Shown here piece after piece: positions 16,680 to 26,027 of a stretch of DNA of 64,000 nucleotides (position 1 is its first letter; every line of letters starts with the position of its first letter). Under the pieces are notes generated by a model. The model saw only the letters and a program-made list of their open reading frames with translations. It ran no database searches and had not been told where the DNA came from. Made by a program: the position numbers and the translations under genes. Source of the DNA: Rhodobacter sp. (GTDB lineage Bacteria > Pseudomonadota > Alphaproteobacteria > Rhodobacterales > Rhodobacteraceae); NCBI GenBank assembly GCA_020637515.1, contig JACKKG010000001.1:372001-436000 (forward strand), written 5' to 3'.

Positions 16680-17855
16680 TCAGAGACGCTCGATTGCCAG
16701 CGCGATCCCCTGGCCGCCGCCGATGCACATGGTGATCAGGCCATAGCGGCCACCGATGCGTTCGAGTTCATACATCGCCTTGACCGTGACGATGGCGCCC
16801 GTGGCGCCCACCGGGTGGCCCAGCGCGATGGCGCCGCCGTTGGGGTTCACGCGGGCCGGGTCCAGTCCCAGGCCTGCGTTGACCGCCAGGGCCTGCGCGG
16901 CAAAGGCCTCGTTCGATTCGATGACGTCGAAATCCGCGACCGAAAGACCGGTGCGTTTGAGCAGCGCCTCGACCGCGGGGATCGGGCCGATGCCCATCAC
17001 TTCCGGGCGGACCCCGGCCACGGCATAGCCAACGACGCGAGCGCGGGGTTTCAGCCCCGCCGCTTCGGCCGCGTCGGCGCGCGCAAGCACCACCGCCCCG
17101 GCGCCGTCGTTGATCCCCGAGGCGTTGCCCGCCGTCACGGTGCCCGCCTTGTCAAAGGCCGGGCGCAACCCCGCCAGCGCCTCGAGGCTGGTCGCCTTGG
17201 GGTGTTCGTCGGTGTCAAAAGCGACCTCGCCCTTGCGGCTCTTGACCATGATCGGCGCGATCTGATCCTTGAAGCGGCCCTCGGCGATCGCCCGCGCCGC
17301 GCGCACCTGGCTTTCCAGGGCAAAGGCATCCTGTGCCTCGCGGGTGACACCGCATTCGCGCGCGACGTTTTCCGCCGTGACGCCCATGTGGCCCGTGCCG
17401 AACGGACAGGTCAGCGCGCCCAGCATCATGTCCTGCGCGCCGACATCGCCCATCTTCTGGCCCCAGCGGGCGGCGGGCAGGATATAGGGCGCGCGGCTCA
17501 TCGATTCGGCACCACCGGCAAGCGCGAATTGCGCGTCGCCCAGCGCCAGCGCCTGCACCGCGGACACGATCGCCTGCGCGCCCGATCCGCACAGCCGGTT
17601 CACGTTCATCGCCGGGACACTGTCGGGGATGCCCGCCTGGATCGCCGCCACGCGCGACAGATAGGCGTCGCGCGGCTCGGTGTTGATGACATGGCCAAAG
17701 ACCACCGTGCCGATCTGCGCGGGCGCGACACCGGCGCGTTCCAGCGCAGCCTTGGTCACATGGGTCGCGGTCTGCGACACGGGGATGCCCGCCAGGCTTC
17801 CGCCGAAGGTGCCGATGGCGGTGCGGGCGCCGCTGAGGATGACGATCTCGTCCAT
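16680..17855 (-). CDS. Acetyl-CoA C-acyltransferase (thiolase)
   Basis: A 391-residue thiolase catalysing condensation or cleavage of acyl-CoA, cytoplasmic. Catalytic residues are all present: Cys89 in NRLCGSGAQ, His347 in GHPVGATG and Cys377 in CIGGGQG. Length and sequence resemble the BktB/PhaA type that makes acetoacetyl-CoA or longer beta-ketoacyl-CoA for polyhydroxyalkanoate or runs fatty-acid oxidation in reverse; no phaB is adjacent, so the pathway is open. The ATG is at 17855; a clear terminator follows. Confidence 0.93.
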   Translation of the reverse strand: MDEIVILSGARTAIGTFGGSLAGIPVSQTATHVTKAALERAGVAPAQIGTVVFGHVINTEPRDAYLSRVAAIQAGIPDSVPAMNVNRLCGSGAQAIVSAVQALALGDAQFALAGGAESMSRAPYILPAARWGQKMGDVGAQDMMLGALTCPFGTGHMGVTAENVARECGVTREAQDAFALESQVRAARAIAEGRFKDQIAPIMVKSRKGEVAFDTDEHPKATSLEALAGLRPAFDKAGTVTAGNASGINDGAGAVVLARADAAEAAGLKPRARVVGYAVAGVRPEVMGIGPIPAVEALLKRTGLSVADFDVIESNEAFAAQALAVNAGLGLDPARVNPNGGAIALGHPVGATGAIVTVKAMYELERIGGRYGLITMCIGGGQGIALAIERL

Positions 17856-17953
17856 GACAAGGCCTTTCGCTGTGGGGTTGCCTGGGCCGATCTATAGCCC
17901 CCCGGCCCCGTCAGACAAAGCGCCGCAGCGCGGCGGGACGCAACGTCAGGCGG

Positions 17954-18211
17954 TCAGTCGTCGGCGCCATCGGCGGCCAGACGCCCCTCGCGGCCGCCAC
18001 GCCGCTTCTTCAACTGGCTCGCCCGTCCGGGCAGTTCGGTCATCAGTTGCGCACGGGATTCGGGTGCCATCGCGGACCAGGCGGCGATCTCGTCGAGGGT
18101 GCGATAGCAGCCCGCGCAGATCCCGGCCCTGGGGTGGATCACGCAGATCTTCACGCAGGGGCTGTCGATCTCGTCGCGTTGCCAGATCGTGCCCTTGGAA
18201 AGCTGGTTCAT
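17954..18211 (-). CDS. DUF1289 domain protein
   Basis: An 85-residue small protein with the DUF1289 signature SPCVKICVIHPRAGICAGCYR, whose four cysteines (in a CxxxC...CxxC arrangement) suggest metal binding, followed by TLDEIAAWSAM. The C-terminal 30 residues are basic then acidic and probably disordered. Function is unknown for the family. The ATG at 18211 follows GAGGG. It lies 59 bases downstream of ruvX on the same strand and could be part of the ccmI-ruvX transcript. Confidence 0.88.
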   Translation of the reverse strand: MNQLSKGTIWQRDEIDSPCVKICVIHPRAGICAGCYRTLDEIAAWSAMAPESRAQLMTELPGRASQLKKRRGGREGRLAADGADD

Positions 18212-18270
18212 GACGGCCCTCGGCTTGTTCCGCTGGCAAGATAGCCGGCTGGAGCGGGGTTTCCAGCCCG

Positions 18271-18744
18271 TCAGCGACGCATCACGGCCAATCTGTCCAG
18301 AAACCCCTGCAGGATGAACCCGGCGGCAACATGATCGATCACCTGCGCGCGCTTGGCCCGCGAGGTATCGAAATCCAGCAGCGCCCGTTCGGCCGCGACG
18401 GTGGACAACCGTTCGTCCCAGAAGCCGATCGGCAGGTCGGTCAGCGCCGACAGGTTCCGCGCAAAGGCGCGCGTGGACTGGCAGCGCGGCCCTTCGGTTC
18501 CGTCCATGTTCAGCGGCAGGCCCAGAACGAAGCCCGCCAGCCCGCGCGACTGGGCGATCTCGATCAGACGCGCGGCGTCCAGGGTGAATTTCTTGCGCCG
18601 GACGGTTTCCATCGGCGTGGCCACCCCGCGCCTGAGGTCCGAGATCGCGACACCGATCGTCTTTTCCCCCAGATCCAGGCCGGCCAGCGCGCCCTGAGCG
18701 GGCAACGCGGCGACAAAGGCGGCGGTCTCGGGAAAGACGGGCAT
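18271..18744 (-). CDS. ruvX: Putative Holliday junction resolvase / pre-16S rRNA nuclease RuvX (YqgF)
   Basis: A 157-residue RNase-H-fold nuclease of the YqgF family, assigned to 5' maturation of 16S rRNA and suggested earlier as a Holliday junction resolvase. The active-site DLGEKTIGVAIS (Asp24) is intact, as are GLPLNMDGTEGP and WDERLSTVAAE with its conserved acidic residue. Length is a little above the usual 140 because of an N-terminal extension of about 20 residues. Its ATG shares one base with the ccmI stop (TGATG), so translation is coupled to ccmI. Confidence 0.94.
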   Translation of the reverse strand: MPVFPETAAFVAALPAQGALAGLDLGEKTIGVAISDLRRGVATPMETVRRKKFTLDAARLIEIAQSRGLAGFVLGLPLNMDGTEGPRCQSTRAFARNLSALTDLPIGFWDERLSTVAAERALLDFDTSRAKRAQVIDHVAAGFILQGFLDRLAVMRR

Positions 18745-19985
18745 CAGTCGCTGAACCCCTGTTGGCGGGCGGCGGCGTCGATCTGTGCCATGGCGTCGGG
18801 CTGGTCGGCGAACACCTGCCGGGCCTCGGCCCAGATGCTGCGCGCGCGGTCGGCCTGTCCCAGAACGCCCAGCGCATTGATGAGGCGCGCCCATTCCTCG
18901 GGCGTGCCGCCCTGGTTGGACAGCCGGGCGGCCAGCCCCTCGACCATGTTTCCGATCATCTGCTGACGCTCGCCCGAGGTCATGTCCGCCGCTGCCGCCA
19001 TGTCGGCGGCCGAGGGGCCCCGGCTGCCGCCTTCGGGCGGCAAGGTGTAACGAACACCCGCGATCTGCGCCAGTTCGGGCAGCGCCTGCCTGAGCGAGGG
19101 CACCCAAGGATCGTCGGGGTTGCTGTCTTCAAGCAGCCCGCGCCAGATGCGGAAGCTCAGATCGGGCCGCCCGGTCTGAATGAACATCCAGCCCAGGTAG
19201 AACCGCGCCGACCCGTTGCGCGGGTCGCGTTCCAGGATGCGTTGCAGCACGACCTCGGCCTGCGGCGAGACGATGCCGCCGGTCGCCAGCACCATCGCCT
19301 CGGCCAGCGCGGACAGGTCCGCGACGGGGGCATCCTGCCCCTCGACATCGATCAACTGGCCCCAGGCCCGGGCCGAGGCCGCGTGATTGCCCAGGTTCCC
19401 CTCGTTCACGGCCAGCAGGCGCAGCCCCTGCGCATCGCCGGGACGGTTGGCGACGGCCTCGCGCAAGCGGGTCATCAGGTCCAGATAGGTCTGATCGACC
19501 TGCGGCGCGGCGGGCCGGTTGGGATCGTTGGCCCAGTCGGTTTCCAGCACGTCCTGGCTGGGCCGCGCGGCGCGCATTTCGGCCGCCTGCGCGAACCGCA
19601 GCGCCAGCGGTTCGTCACCCATCCCGGGCACGCCCTCGCGCAGATAGAGCAGCCCGGCGCCGATCGGCACCGACAGGGCCAGCACCAGCGCGACCCGCCG
19701 CATCGCGCGTGGCGATTCGACGGTTTCGGCGCTGGTCTTGCGATCGGCTTCGAGCAGGCGGCGGGCGGTCTCGGCGCGCATCCGCTCGGCCTCGTCCGCG
19801 GGGATCAGGCCTCGGGCCCGGTCGCGGTCGATTTCTTTCAACTGATCGGCGTAGATGCGCATCTCGCGTTTCTCGCCAGGTTCGGACGCGCGCACGCGGG
19901 CGCCACGGGCCAGGCCCAGCGCGATCAAGCCGACCACCAGCACGCACAATGCCAGCGCCGGACCAAGGAACCACCAGATCGTCAT
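18744..19985 (-). CDS. ccmI: c-type cytochrome biogenesis protein CcmI
   Basis: CcmI delivers apocytochrome c to the haem ligation complex (CcmFH). The 413-residue protein starts with a membrane helix (about 5-25), has the RIYADQLKEIDRDRARGLI cytoplasmic segment typical of CcmI, a second membrane helix near 95-112, then a periplasmic TPR-like helical domain. It stands alone: no other ccm gene is in the window, consistent with Rhodobacter relatives where ccmI is separate from ccmABCDG. AGGAGA precedes the ATG. It is translationally coupled to ruvX and divergent from soxB across 228 bases. Confidence 0.92.
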   Translation of the reverse strand: MTIWWFLGPALALCVLVVGLIALGLARGARVRASEPGEKREMRIYADQLKEIDRDRARGLIPADEAERMRAETARRLLEADRKTSAETVESPRAMRRVALVLALSVPIGAGLLYLREGVPGMGDEPLALRFAQAAEMRAARPSQDVLETDWANDPNRPAAPQVDQTYLDLMTRLREAVANRPGDAQGLRLLAVNEGNLGNHAASARAWGQLIDVEGQDAPVADLSALAEAMVLATGGIVSPQAEVVLQRILERDPRNGSARFYLGWMFIQTGRPDLSFRIWRGLLEDSNPDDPWVPSLRQALPELAQIAGVRYTLPPEGGSRGPSAADMAAAADMTSGERQQMIGNMVEGLAARLSNQGGTPEEWARLINALGVLGQADRARSIWAEARQVFADQPDAMAQIDAAARQQGFSD

Positions 19986-20213
19986 GCCGTCTCCTGTCTG
20001 ACGGCCCTCCTTAGCCCGACACTGCCCGGGAAAAAAGCGAAACCGCGTTCATAGAGGCGTGACATAAGGCACCGGACGCGCCACAGGATGCGGCGAGCCG
20101 ACGCAGTTTGACGCCTGTGTCGGTTTTGTCCGCATTGTGCCGCTTGCAGCCAAGGGTTTCGCCCCGCCGCGATCCATCACGCATTCAAACGCGGCCCCGG
20201 AAGGAGAGCGCCC

Positions 20214-21461
20214 ATGACTCGGTATTCGGTCTTTGCCATCGCCCGTGAAGCGATGCGCCAGCATTCAGGCTGGCAACGCGCCTGGGCCTCGCCCCAACCC
20301 AAGCCGCATTATGACGTCATCATCGTCGGTGCCGGCGGGCATGGGCTGGCAACGGCGTATTACCTGGGCAAGAATTTCGGCATCACCAATGTCGCGATCA
20401 TCGAAAAGGGCTGGCTGGGCGGCGGCAACACCGGGCGGAACACCACGATCATCCGCTCGAACTATCTGCAGGACCCGTCGGCCGCGATCTATGAAAAGGC
20501 GCGCTCGCTCTACGAGACGCTCAGCCAGGACCTGAACTATAACGTCATGTTCAGCCCGCGCGGCGTGATGATGCTGGCGCAGACCGAACACGAGGTTCGC
20601 GGCTACAAGCGCACCGCCTATGCGAACGCACTGCAGGGCGTCGACACCCGCTGGATCGGCCCGGCCGAGGTCAAGCGCCTGGTGCCGATCATGAACATCG
20701 AGGGCCCGCGCTATCCCGTGCTGGGCGCGCTGTGGCAGGCCCGTGGCGGCACCGCGCGCCACGACGCCGTCGCCTGGGGCTATGCCCGGGCATGTTCGCA
20801 GATGGGGATGCATGTCATCCAGAACTGCGAGGTGACCGGCGTCGAAAGCGTGGGTGGCGTGGTCTCGGCGGTGAACACCACCAAGGGCACGATCGGCTGT
20901 GGCAAGCTGGGGATCGTCGTCGCCGGGCATTCGGGCCATCTGGCGAACATGGCGGGCTTCCGTCTGCCGGTCGAATCGGTCGCGTTGCAGGCGATGGTGT
21001 CGGAACCGATCAAGCCGGCGATCGACTGCGTGGTCATGGCGAACACCGTGCACGGGTATCTGTCGCAGTCCGACAAGGGCGAAATGGTCATCGGCGGCGG
21101 CGCCGACCATTTCAACAACTACACGCAGCGCGGCTCGTGGATGCATATCGAGGAAACGGTGCGGGCGCTGGTGGAAACCTTCCCGATGCTGTCGCGCCTG
21201 AAGATGCTGCGCCAATGGGGCGGGATCGTGGACATGACCGGCGACCGCTCGCCGATCATCTCGAAAACGCCGCTGGGCAACACCTTCATCAACTGCGGCT
21301 GGGGCACCGGCGGGTTCAAGTCGATCCCGGGTTCGGGGTGGGCGATGGCGGAACTGGTCGCCAAGGGCGAGCCGGGATCGTTGGCGCGCGACTTTTCGAT
21401 GTTCCGCTTCCGCGAGGGGCGCTTCATCGACGAAAGCGTGGCGGCGGGGGTGGCGCATTGA
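20214..21461 (+). CDS. soxB: Sarcosine oxidase subunit beta
   Basis: Beta subunit of heterotetrameric sarcosine oxidase, which oxidatively demethylates sarcosine to glycine with flavin reduction and one-carbon transfer to tetrahydrofolate. The 415-residue protein contains the FAD-binding VIIVGAGGHGLATAYYLGK (35-53), the IEKGWLGGGNTGRNT segment typical of SoxB, and the C-terminal DRSPIISKTP...NCGWGTGGFKSIPGSG flavin-contact region. Length fits the family (about 405-417). ATG at 20214 follows AAGGAGAG. It opens the sox operon. Confidence 0.96.
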   Translation: MTRYSVFAIAREAMRQHSGWQRAWASPQPKPHYDVIIVGAGGHGLATAYYLGKNFGITNVAIIEKGWLGGGNTGRNTTIIRSNYLQDPSAAIYEKARSLYETLSQDLNYNVMFSPRGVMMLAQTEHEVRGYKRTAYANALQGVDTRWIGPAEVKRLVPIMNIEGPRYPVLGALWQARGGTARHDAVAWGYARACSQMGMHVIQNCEVTGVESVGGVVSAVNTTKGTIGCGKLGIVVAGHSGHLANMAGFRLPVESVALQAMVSEPIKPAIDCVVMANTVHGYLSQSDKGEMVIGGGADHFNNYTQRGSWMHIEETVRALVETFPMLSRLKMLRQWGGIVDMTGDRSPIISKTPLGNTFINCGWGTGGFKSIPGSGWAMAELVAKGEPGSLARDFSMFRFREGRFIDESVAAGVAH

Positions 21462-21587
21462 TGCGGGACACCTCCTCCCAGCCGGCCGAGGGCCGGGCCG
21501 GCGCGCTGTCTTGCCACGCGCCGTTTGAACCCACCCGGGCCGCGCCGCGACCTACCCTGCGCCATTCCGTTCGCAGGGAGTTTCCGC

Positions 21588-22091
21588 ATGGGTCGTCAAC
21601 CCACCGTCCAGCCCGCCTCGGCCGTGAAGGCCTTGATCGTGGCCACGCTTGCCGGCGCGGCCTTTGGGGCCAGTTCGGCGCTGCTGCCGTTCCTCAAGAT
21701 CAATGCGATCGTGCTGCTGGGCGGGGTGGTGATGGCCTTTGTGGTGCATCTGGCGCTGCAACGCGGGATGCTGGCCAATCTGGGTGTTGGGCTGCTCAGC
21801 GCCGCGTTCGCGGTCTTTGCGATGTGGGCGTTGTGGTTCGGGCTGGAGCACGGGTTTGCGCGCCTTGCCTCGGTGCTGGCGCAGGGACCCAAGGGCATCC
21901 GCGCGACGCTGGAAACCCTGGGCGGAACGGCCAGCGTCACCGTGCGTCTGTCGGGCGGCACGCGCAGCACGCACGGCCCCGACGAGATGCGGCTCATCTG
22001 GCTGGTCGAAACGATCCTCATGGCGGCCGGGCCGATCTTTGGCGCCTTGCTGTCGCCCCTGCTGCAACGGCGTCAATCCGCCGCCGTCTGA
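21588..22091 (+). CDS. Membrane protein of unknown function inside the sarcosine oxidase operon
   Basis: I do not recognise this 167-residue protein. It has an N-terminal membrane helix pair (ALIVATLAGAAFGASSALL and NAIVLLGGVVMAFVVHLAL), a third hydrophobic stretch (GVGLLSAAFAVFAMWALWFG), a soluble loop of about 60 residues, and a C-terminal helix (VETILMAAGPIFGALLSPLL). The ATG at 21588 follows GGGAG. It sits between soxB and soxD, where the two genes are normally adjacent, on the same strand with gaps of 126 and 76 bases. Codon character matches its neighbours, so recent transfer is not suggested. A substrate or one-carbon role is possible but unsupported. Confidence 0.75.
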   Translation: MGRQPTVQPASAVKALIVATLAGAAFGASSALLPFLKINAIVLLGGVVMAFVVHLALQRGMLANLGVGLLSAAFAVFAMWALWFGLEHGFARLASVLAQGPKGIRATLETLGGTASVTVRLSGGTRSTHGPDEMRLIWLVETILMAAGPIFGALLSPLLQRRQSAAV

Positions 22092-22167
22092 CCCTCACCC
22101 CTGACCTGACCGTCCGGGCTGGCCGTGGCATCGCCGCGTCCGGTCCGTTCGCGCGACTGGAGGCCCC

Positions 22168-22491
22168 ATGCTGCTGCTGACCTGTCCCTGCTGCGGCGTC
22201 ACCGCCGAGGAAACCGAGTTCGCCAATGGCGGCGAGGCGCATCTGAAGCGTTTTGGCCCCGGCTCGACCGATGCCGATTACGAGGCCTACATGTTCGCCC
22301 GCAAGAACCCGCGCGGCGTGCATTTCGAACGCTGGCGGCACGCCTTTGGCTGCGGCAAGTGGTTCCTGATGGCCCGCGACACCATGACGCTCGAGGTTTA
22401 CGGCGCCTATCCCGCGCAGACCACCGAACCGCCCGCCGACATCACCGCAAAGATCAAGGCCCGCCGCCCCGAATGGGAGGGTTACAAATGA
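22168..22491 (+). CDS. soxD: Sarcosine oxidase subunit delta
   Basis: The 107-residue zinc-binding small subunit of heterotetrameric sarcosine oxidase. The zinc ligands are visible as LTCPCCG (Cys6, Cys9) and FERWRHAFGCGKWF (His58, Cys62), close to the pattern in solved structures. It structurally bridges the complex. A GGAGG site precedes the ATG. Its TGA overlaps the soxA ATG by four bases (ATGA). Confidence 0.95.
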   Translation: MLLLTCPCCGVTAEETEFANGGEAHLKRFGPGSTDADYEAYMFARKNPRGVHFERWRHAFGCGKWFLMARDTMTLEVYGAYPAQTTEPPADITAKIKARRPEWEGYK

Positions 22492-25412
22492 GCCATCGAC
22501 TGCAATCCGGGGGCCGCCTGATCGACCGCTCGCGCCCCATGACCTTCAGCTTCAACGGCAAGGCGCTCAGCGGGTTCGCGGGCGACACGCTGGCCGCGGC
22601 CCTTCTGGGCGCGGGGCAGACGCTGGTCGGCCGGTCGTTCAAATACCACCGCCCGCGCGGCATCGTCGCCTCGGGCGCCGAGGAACCGAACGCGCTGGTC
22701 GGCATGGGCGAGGGGCAGCGGTTCGAACCGAACCAGCGCACCACCACGACCGAGCTGTTCTCGGGCCTGAAGGCGATCAGCCAGAACCACTGGCCCAGCC
22801 TCGATTTCGACATCGGCGCGATCAACGCCAAGCTGTGGCGCTTTTTCCCGGCGGGCTTCTACTACAAGATGTTCATCCACCCGCGCCCGTTCTGGAAATG
22901 GGTCTACGAACCCATTGTCCGCCAGTCGGCCGGTCTGGGCAAGGCGCCGCACCCCGAAACCCGTGACGCCGACCGCTACGAGCAGATCTACGCCTTTTGC
23001 GACGTGCTGGTCGCGGGCGGCGGGATCGCCGGTCTGGCCGCTGCGCGGGCGGCCGCGGATGCAGGCCAGCGGGTGATTCTGGTCGAACAGGCCGCGCATT
23101 GGGGTGGCCGCGCCGTCGTCGATGGCGCCGAGGTCGAGGGCCAGCCGGCCGAGGCCTGGGTGGAGGCGACGCTCGCCCATCTGAGCGGCCTGGCCCATGT
23201 CACCGTGCTGAGCCGCACCATGGTTTCGGGCGTTTACGACCACGGCTATGCGCTGGCCTATCAACGCGTGGCCGATCACCAGCCGGGCGCCGACATGCCC
23301 CGCCACCGCCTGTGGCGCATCCGCGCGGGCGAGATCGTCAACGCCGCCGGCGCCATTGAACGACCGCTCAGCTTTGCCGGAAACGACCTGCCGGGGGTGA
23401 TGCTGGCCTCGGCCGTGCGCGACTATGTGGTGAACTGGGGTGTGACCCCGGGCCGCCGCGTGGTGGTGGTGACCAACAACGACGACGCCTATCGCACCGC
23501 GCTGGCGCTGCACGCCGCCGGCGTCACCGTCGCCGCCGTGATCGACGCGCGCACCGAAGCGACCGGCGCCCTGCCCGCCCGGGTGCGCGCCGCCGGTATC
23601 CGGATCGCCGAACACACCGCCATCCGGCATGTCGAGGGCGGCAAGGCGGTGACCGGGCTCGCGCTGTGCCGCTTCGATTCCGACGGCGGCGCGGTCACCG
23701 AGACGCTGGCCTGCGACGCGGTCGCCATGTCGGGGGGCTGGTCGCCGGTCGTGCACCTGTGGTCGCATTGCGGTGGCAAGCTGACCTGGGACGACGCCCG
23801 CGCCCTGTTCCGCCCCGATCCGAACCGCCCGCCACTGAACCAGGACGGCAAGGGCTATGTTCGCTGCGTCGGCGCCGCGAACGGCGATCTGGGCGACGAG
23901 GGCGACGCGCCGATGATGCCCGTGTGGATGATGCCGGCGCAGGCCGGCTATCTGTTGCGCGCGAAAATGTGGCTGGACCCGCAGAACGACGTCAAGGTCT
24001 CGGATGTGCAACTGGCCGCGAAAGAGGGCTACGAATCGGTCGAGCACACCAAGCGGTATACCACGCTGGGGATGGCGACCGACCAGGGCAAGCTGTCCAA
24101 CATCAACGGCCTGGCGATCCTGTCCGACGCACTGGGTCAGCCGATCCCGCAGACCGGAACCACCACCTTCCGCCCGCCCTATACGCCGATCTCGCTGGGC
24201 GCCATCGCCGCCGAGGCCCGGGGCGAGATCTTCCAGCCGCTGCGCAAGACCCCGATGCACGACTGGCACGAAAGCCACGGCGTGCACTGGGAGCCGGTCG
24301 GCCATTGGCGCCGCCCCTTCTGCTACCCGCGCGACGGCGAAAGTCATGCCCATGCCGTCAGCCGCGAGATCACGCAGGTGCGCGGCTCGGTCGGGCTGCT
24401 CGATGCCTCGACCCTGGGCAAGCTGGTGGTCAAGGGACCGGACGCGGGCCGCTTCGTGGACATGCTCTACACCAACCTCATGAGCACCCTGCCGGTCGGC
24501 AAATGCCGCTATGGCCTGATGTGCAACGAGAACGGGTTCCTGTCGGACGACGGCGTGGTCGCGCGCCTGTCCGAGGACACCTGGCTGTGCCACACCACAT
24601 CTGGCGGGGCGGATCGCATCCACGCCTGGATGGAGGACTGGCTTCAGTGCGAATGGTGGGACTGGAAGGTCCACGTCGTCAATCTGACCGAACAGTTCGC
24701 GCAGATCGCCGTCGTCGGCCCCAACGCCCGCAAGGTGCTGGAAAAGCTGGGCGGCATGGACGTGAGCCGCGACAGCTTCGCCTTCATGGACTGGCGTGAG
24801 GGCAAGCTGGGCGGCTTCGACGCGCGCGCCTTCCGCATCTCGTTCTCGGGCGAGTTGAGCTATGAGATCGCCGTGCCCGCCGCGCAGGGCCTGGCGTTCT
24901 GGGAGCGGCTGCTCGAAGCCGGCGCCGAATTCGGCATCATGCCGTATGGCACCGAGGCCCTGCACGTCCTGCGGGCCGAAAAGGGCTTCATCATGATCGG
25001 GGATGAAACCGACGGCACGGTGATCCCGCAGGACCTGGGGCTGAACTGGGCGATCTCAAAGAAAAAGGCCGACTTCCTGGGCAAACGCGGCATGGAACGC
25101 GAGGCCATGGTTTCCCCTGACCGCTGGAAGCTGGTCGGGCTGGAAACGCTGGACGGATCGGTCCTGGGCGACGGCGCGCTGGCGCCGCTGCCCGGCAGGA
25201 ACGACAATGGCCAGGCGCTGACGCAGGGCCGCGTCACCTCGACCTATTTCTCGCCCACGCTGGGCAAGGGCATCGCCATGGGCCTGGTCCATCGCGGCCC
25301 CGACCGCATGGGCGACGTGATCGAGTTCCAGACCGAAACCGGCGGACGGGTCGCCGCGCGGATCGTCGATCCGTGTTTCTACGACAAGGCAGGGGACAAG
25401 CAGAATGTCTGA
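22488..25412 (+). CDS. soxA: Sarcosine oxidase subunit alpha
   Basis: The 974-residue large subunit. Order: N-terminal 2Fe-2S-ferredoxin-like domain (FSFNGKALSGFAGDTLAAAL), dinucleotide-binding domain with VLVAGGGIAGLAAARAAADAG (about residues 174-194) that binds NAD, and a C-terminal aminomethyltransferase (GcvT-like) domain carrying the folate site (FRISFSGELSYEIAVP near 786-801). It hands the methyl-derived one-carbon unit to tetrahydrofolate, yielding 5,10-methylene-THF. Length is as expected (about 965-1000). Coupled to soxD (ATGA) and overlaps soxG by eight bases. Confidence 0.96.
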   Translation: MSHRLQSGGRLIDRSRPMTFSFNGKALSGFAGDTLAAALLGAGQTLVGRSFKYHRPRGIVASGAEEPNALVGMGEGQRFEPNQRTTTTELFSGLKAISQNHWPSLDFDIGAINAKLWRFFPAGFYYKMFIHPRPFWKWVYEPIVRQSAGLGKAPHPETRDADRYEQIYAFCDVLVAGGGIAGLAAARAAADAGQRVILVEQAAHWGGRAVVDGAEVEGQPAEAWVEATLAHLSGLAHVTVLSRTMVSGVYDHGYALAYQRVADHQPGADMPRHRLWRIRAGEIVNAAGAIERPLSFAGNDLPGVMLASAVRDYVVNWGVTPGRRVVVVTNNDDAYRTALALHAAGVTVAAVIDARTEATGALPARVRAAGIRIAEHTAIRHVEGGKAVTGLALCRFDSDGGAVTETLACDAVAMSGGWSPVVHLWSHCGGKLTWDDARALFRPDPNRPPLNQDGKGYVRCVGAANGDLGDEGDAPMMPVWMMPAQAGYLLRAKMWLDPQNDVKVSDVQLAAKEGYESVEHTKRYTTLGMATDQGKLSNINGLAILSDALGQPIPQTGTTTFRPPYTPISLGAIAAEARGEIFQPLRKTPMHDWHESHGVHWEPVGHWRRPFCYPRDGESHAHAVSREITQVRGSVGLLDASTLGKLVVKGPDAGRFVDMLYTNLMSTLPVGKCRYGLMCNENGFLSDDGVVARLSEDTWLCHTTSGGADRIHAWMEDWLQCEWWDWKVHVVNLTEQFAQIAVVGPNARKVLEKLGGMDVSRDSFAFMDWREGKLGGFDARAFRISFSGELSYEIAVPAAQGLAFWERLLEAGAEFGIMPYGTEALHVLRAEKGFIMIGDETDGTVIPQDLGLNWAISKKKADFLGKRGMEREAMVSPDRWKLVGLETLDGSVLGDGALAPLPGRNDNGQALTQGRVTSTYFSPTLGKGIAMGLVHRGPDRMGDVIEFQTETGGRVAARIVDPCFYDKAGDKQNV

Positions 25413-25968
25413 TGCAGTCAGCGCATTGGCCGGGGCGCACAGCACCGGCATGGTGGATCTGGCGGACGCCGGGTTGCAAGGGATGATCACGCTGCGGGGC
25501 GACCTGTCGTCCGGCGCGCTGGCCGATGCCGTGCGCGCCGCGACCGGGGCCGAAGTCCCGGCGCGCCGCCGCGTCGCCACCGGCGACCGGGGGCAGGCGC
25601 TGTGGATGTCGCCGGACGAGCTGCTGCTGGTCGTGCCCTACGCGCAAGCCGCGACCACGGTCGCCGCACTGGAAACGGCGCTGGCGGGCGAGTTCGCCAC
25701 CGCCGCGAACGTGTCCGATGCCCGCGCCATGGTGACGATCAAGGGGATCGAGGCACGGAATGTTCTGGCCAAGCTCTGCCCCGTCGATTTCCGCGACTTC
25801 GCGGTGGGCGATTTGCGCCGCACCCGCGCCGCACAGGTCGCCGCCGCGATCTGGCGCGAAGACGAGAACGACTGGCGGTTGGTGTGCTTCCGTTCGGTCG
25901 CCGGTTACGTCTGGGGCGCGCTGGCCACGGTCGCGCAGCCGGGCGGCGAGGTCGGTCTCTATCGCTGA
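25405..25968 (+). CDS. soxG: Sarcosine oxidase subunit gamma
   Basis: The 187-residue gamma subunit, folded like the C-terminal half of a GcvT domain and interacting with the folate region of SoxA. Visible features are the MITLRGDLSS start of the domain, WMSPDELLLVVPYA and ATAANVSDARAMVTIKG, which matches SoxG homologues. The ATG lies inside the last codons of soxA (eight-base overlap), so the last three subunits are translated as a coupled set. A GC-rich hairpin follows within 40 bases. Confidence 0.93.
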   Translation: MSDAVSALAGAHSTGMVDLADAGLQGMITLRGDLSSGALADAVRAATGAEVPARRRVATGDRGQALWMSPDELLLVVPYAQAATTVAALETALAGEFATAANVSDARAMVTIKGIEARNVLAKLCPVDFRDFAVGDLRRTRAAQVAAAIWREDENDWRLVCFRSVAGYVWGALATVAQPGGEVGLYR

Positions 25969-25984
25969 CGGGGAAAGGACGGTA

Positions 25985-26008
25985 GAACGGCGTTTGCATA
26001 CGCCGTTC
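25985..26008 (+). terminator. Hairpin after soxG, possible terminator or attenuator
   Basis: A perfect nine-base-pair stem GAACGGCGT / ACGCCGTTC with a six-base loop lies between soxG and the VOC gene. There is no T-run, so termination would be weak or Rho-linked; the stem could instead protect the sox message 3' end. Confidence 0.5.
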
Positions 26009-26027
26009 CCAACCTCGTGAGACCGCC

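Noticed and set aside
20000..20213. Promoter TTGACG near 20108 for soxB
   Set aside because: The -35-like hexamer has no acceptable -10 partner at 16-18 bases; soxB may need an activator, but the site cannot be supported.
22482..24965. Open frame of about 830 codons opposite soxA
   Set aside because: Antisense shadow of a well-conserved gene; no recognisable domain or ribosome site.
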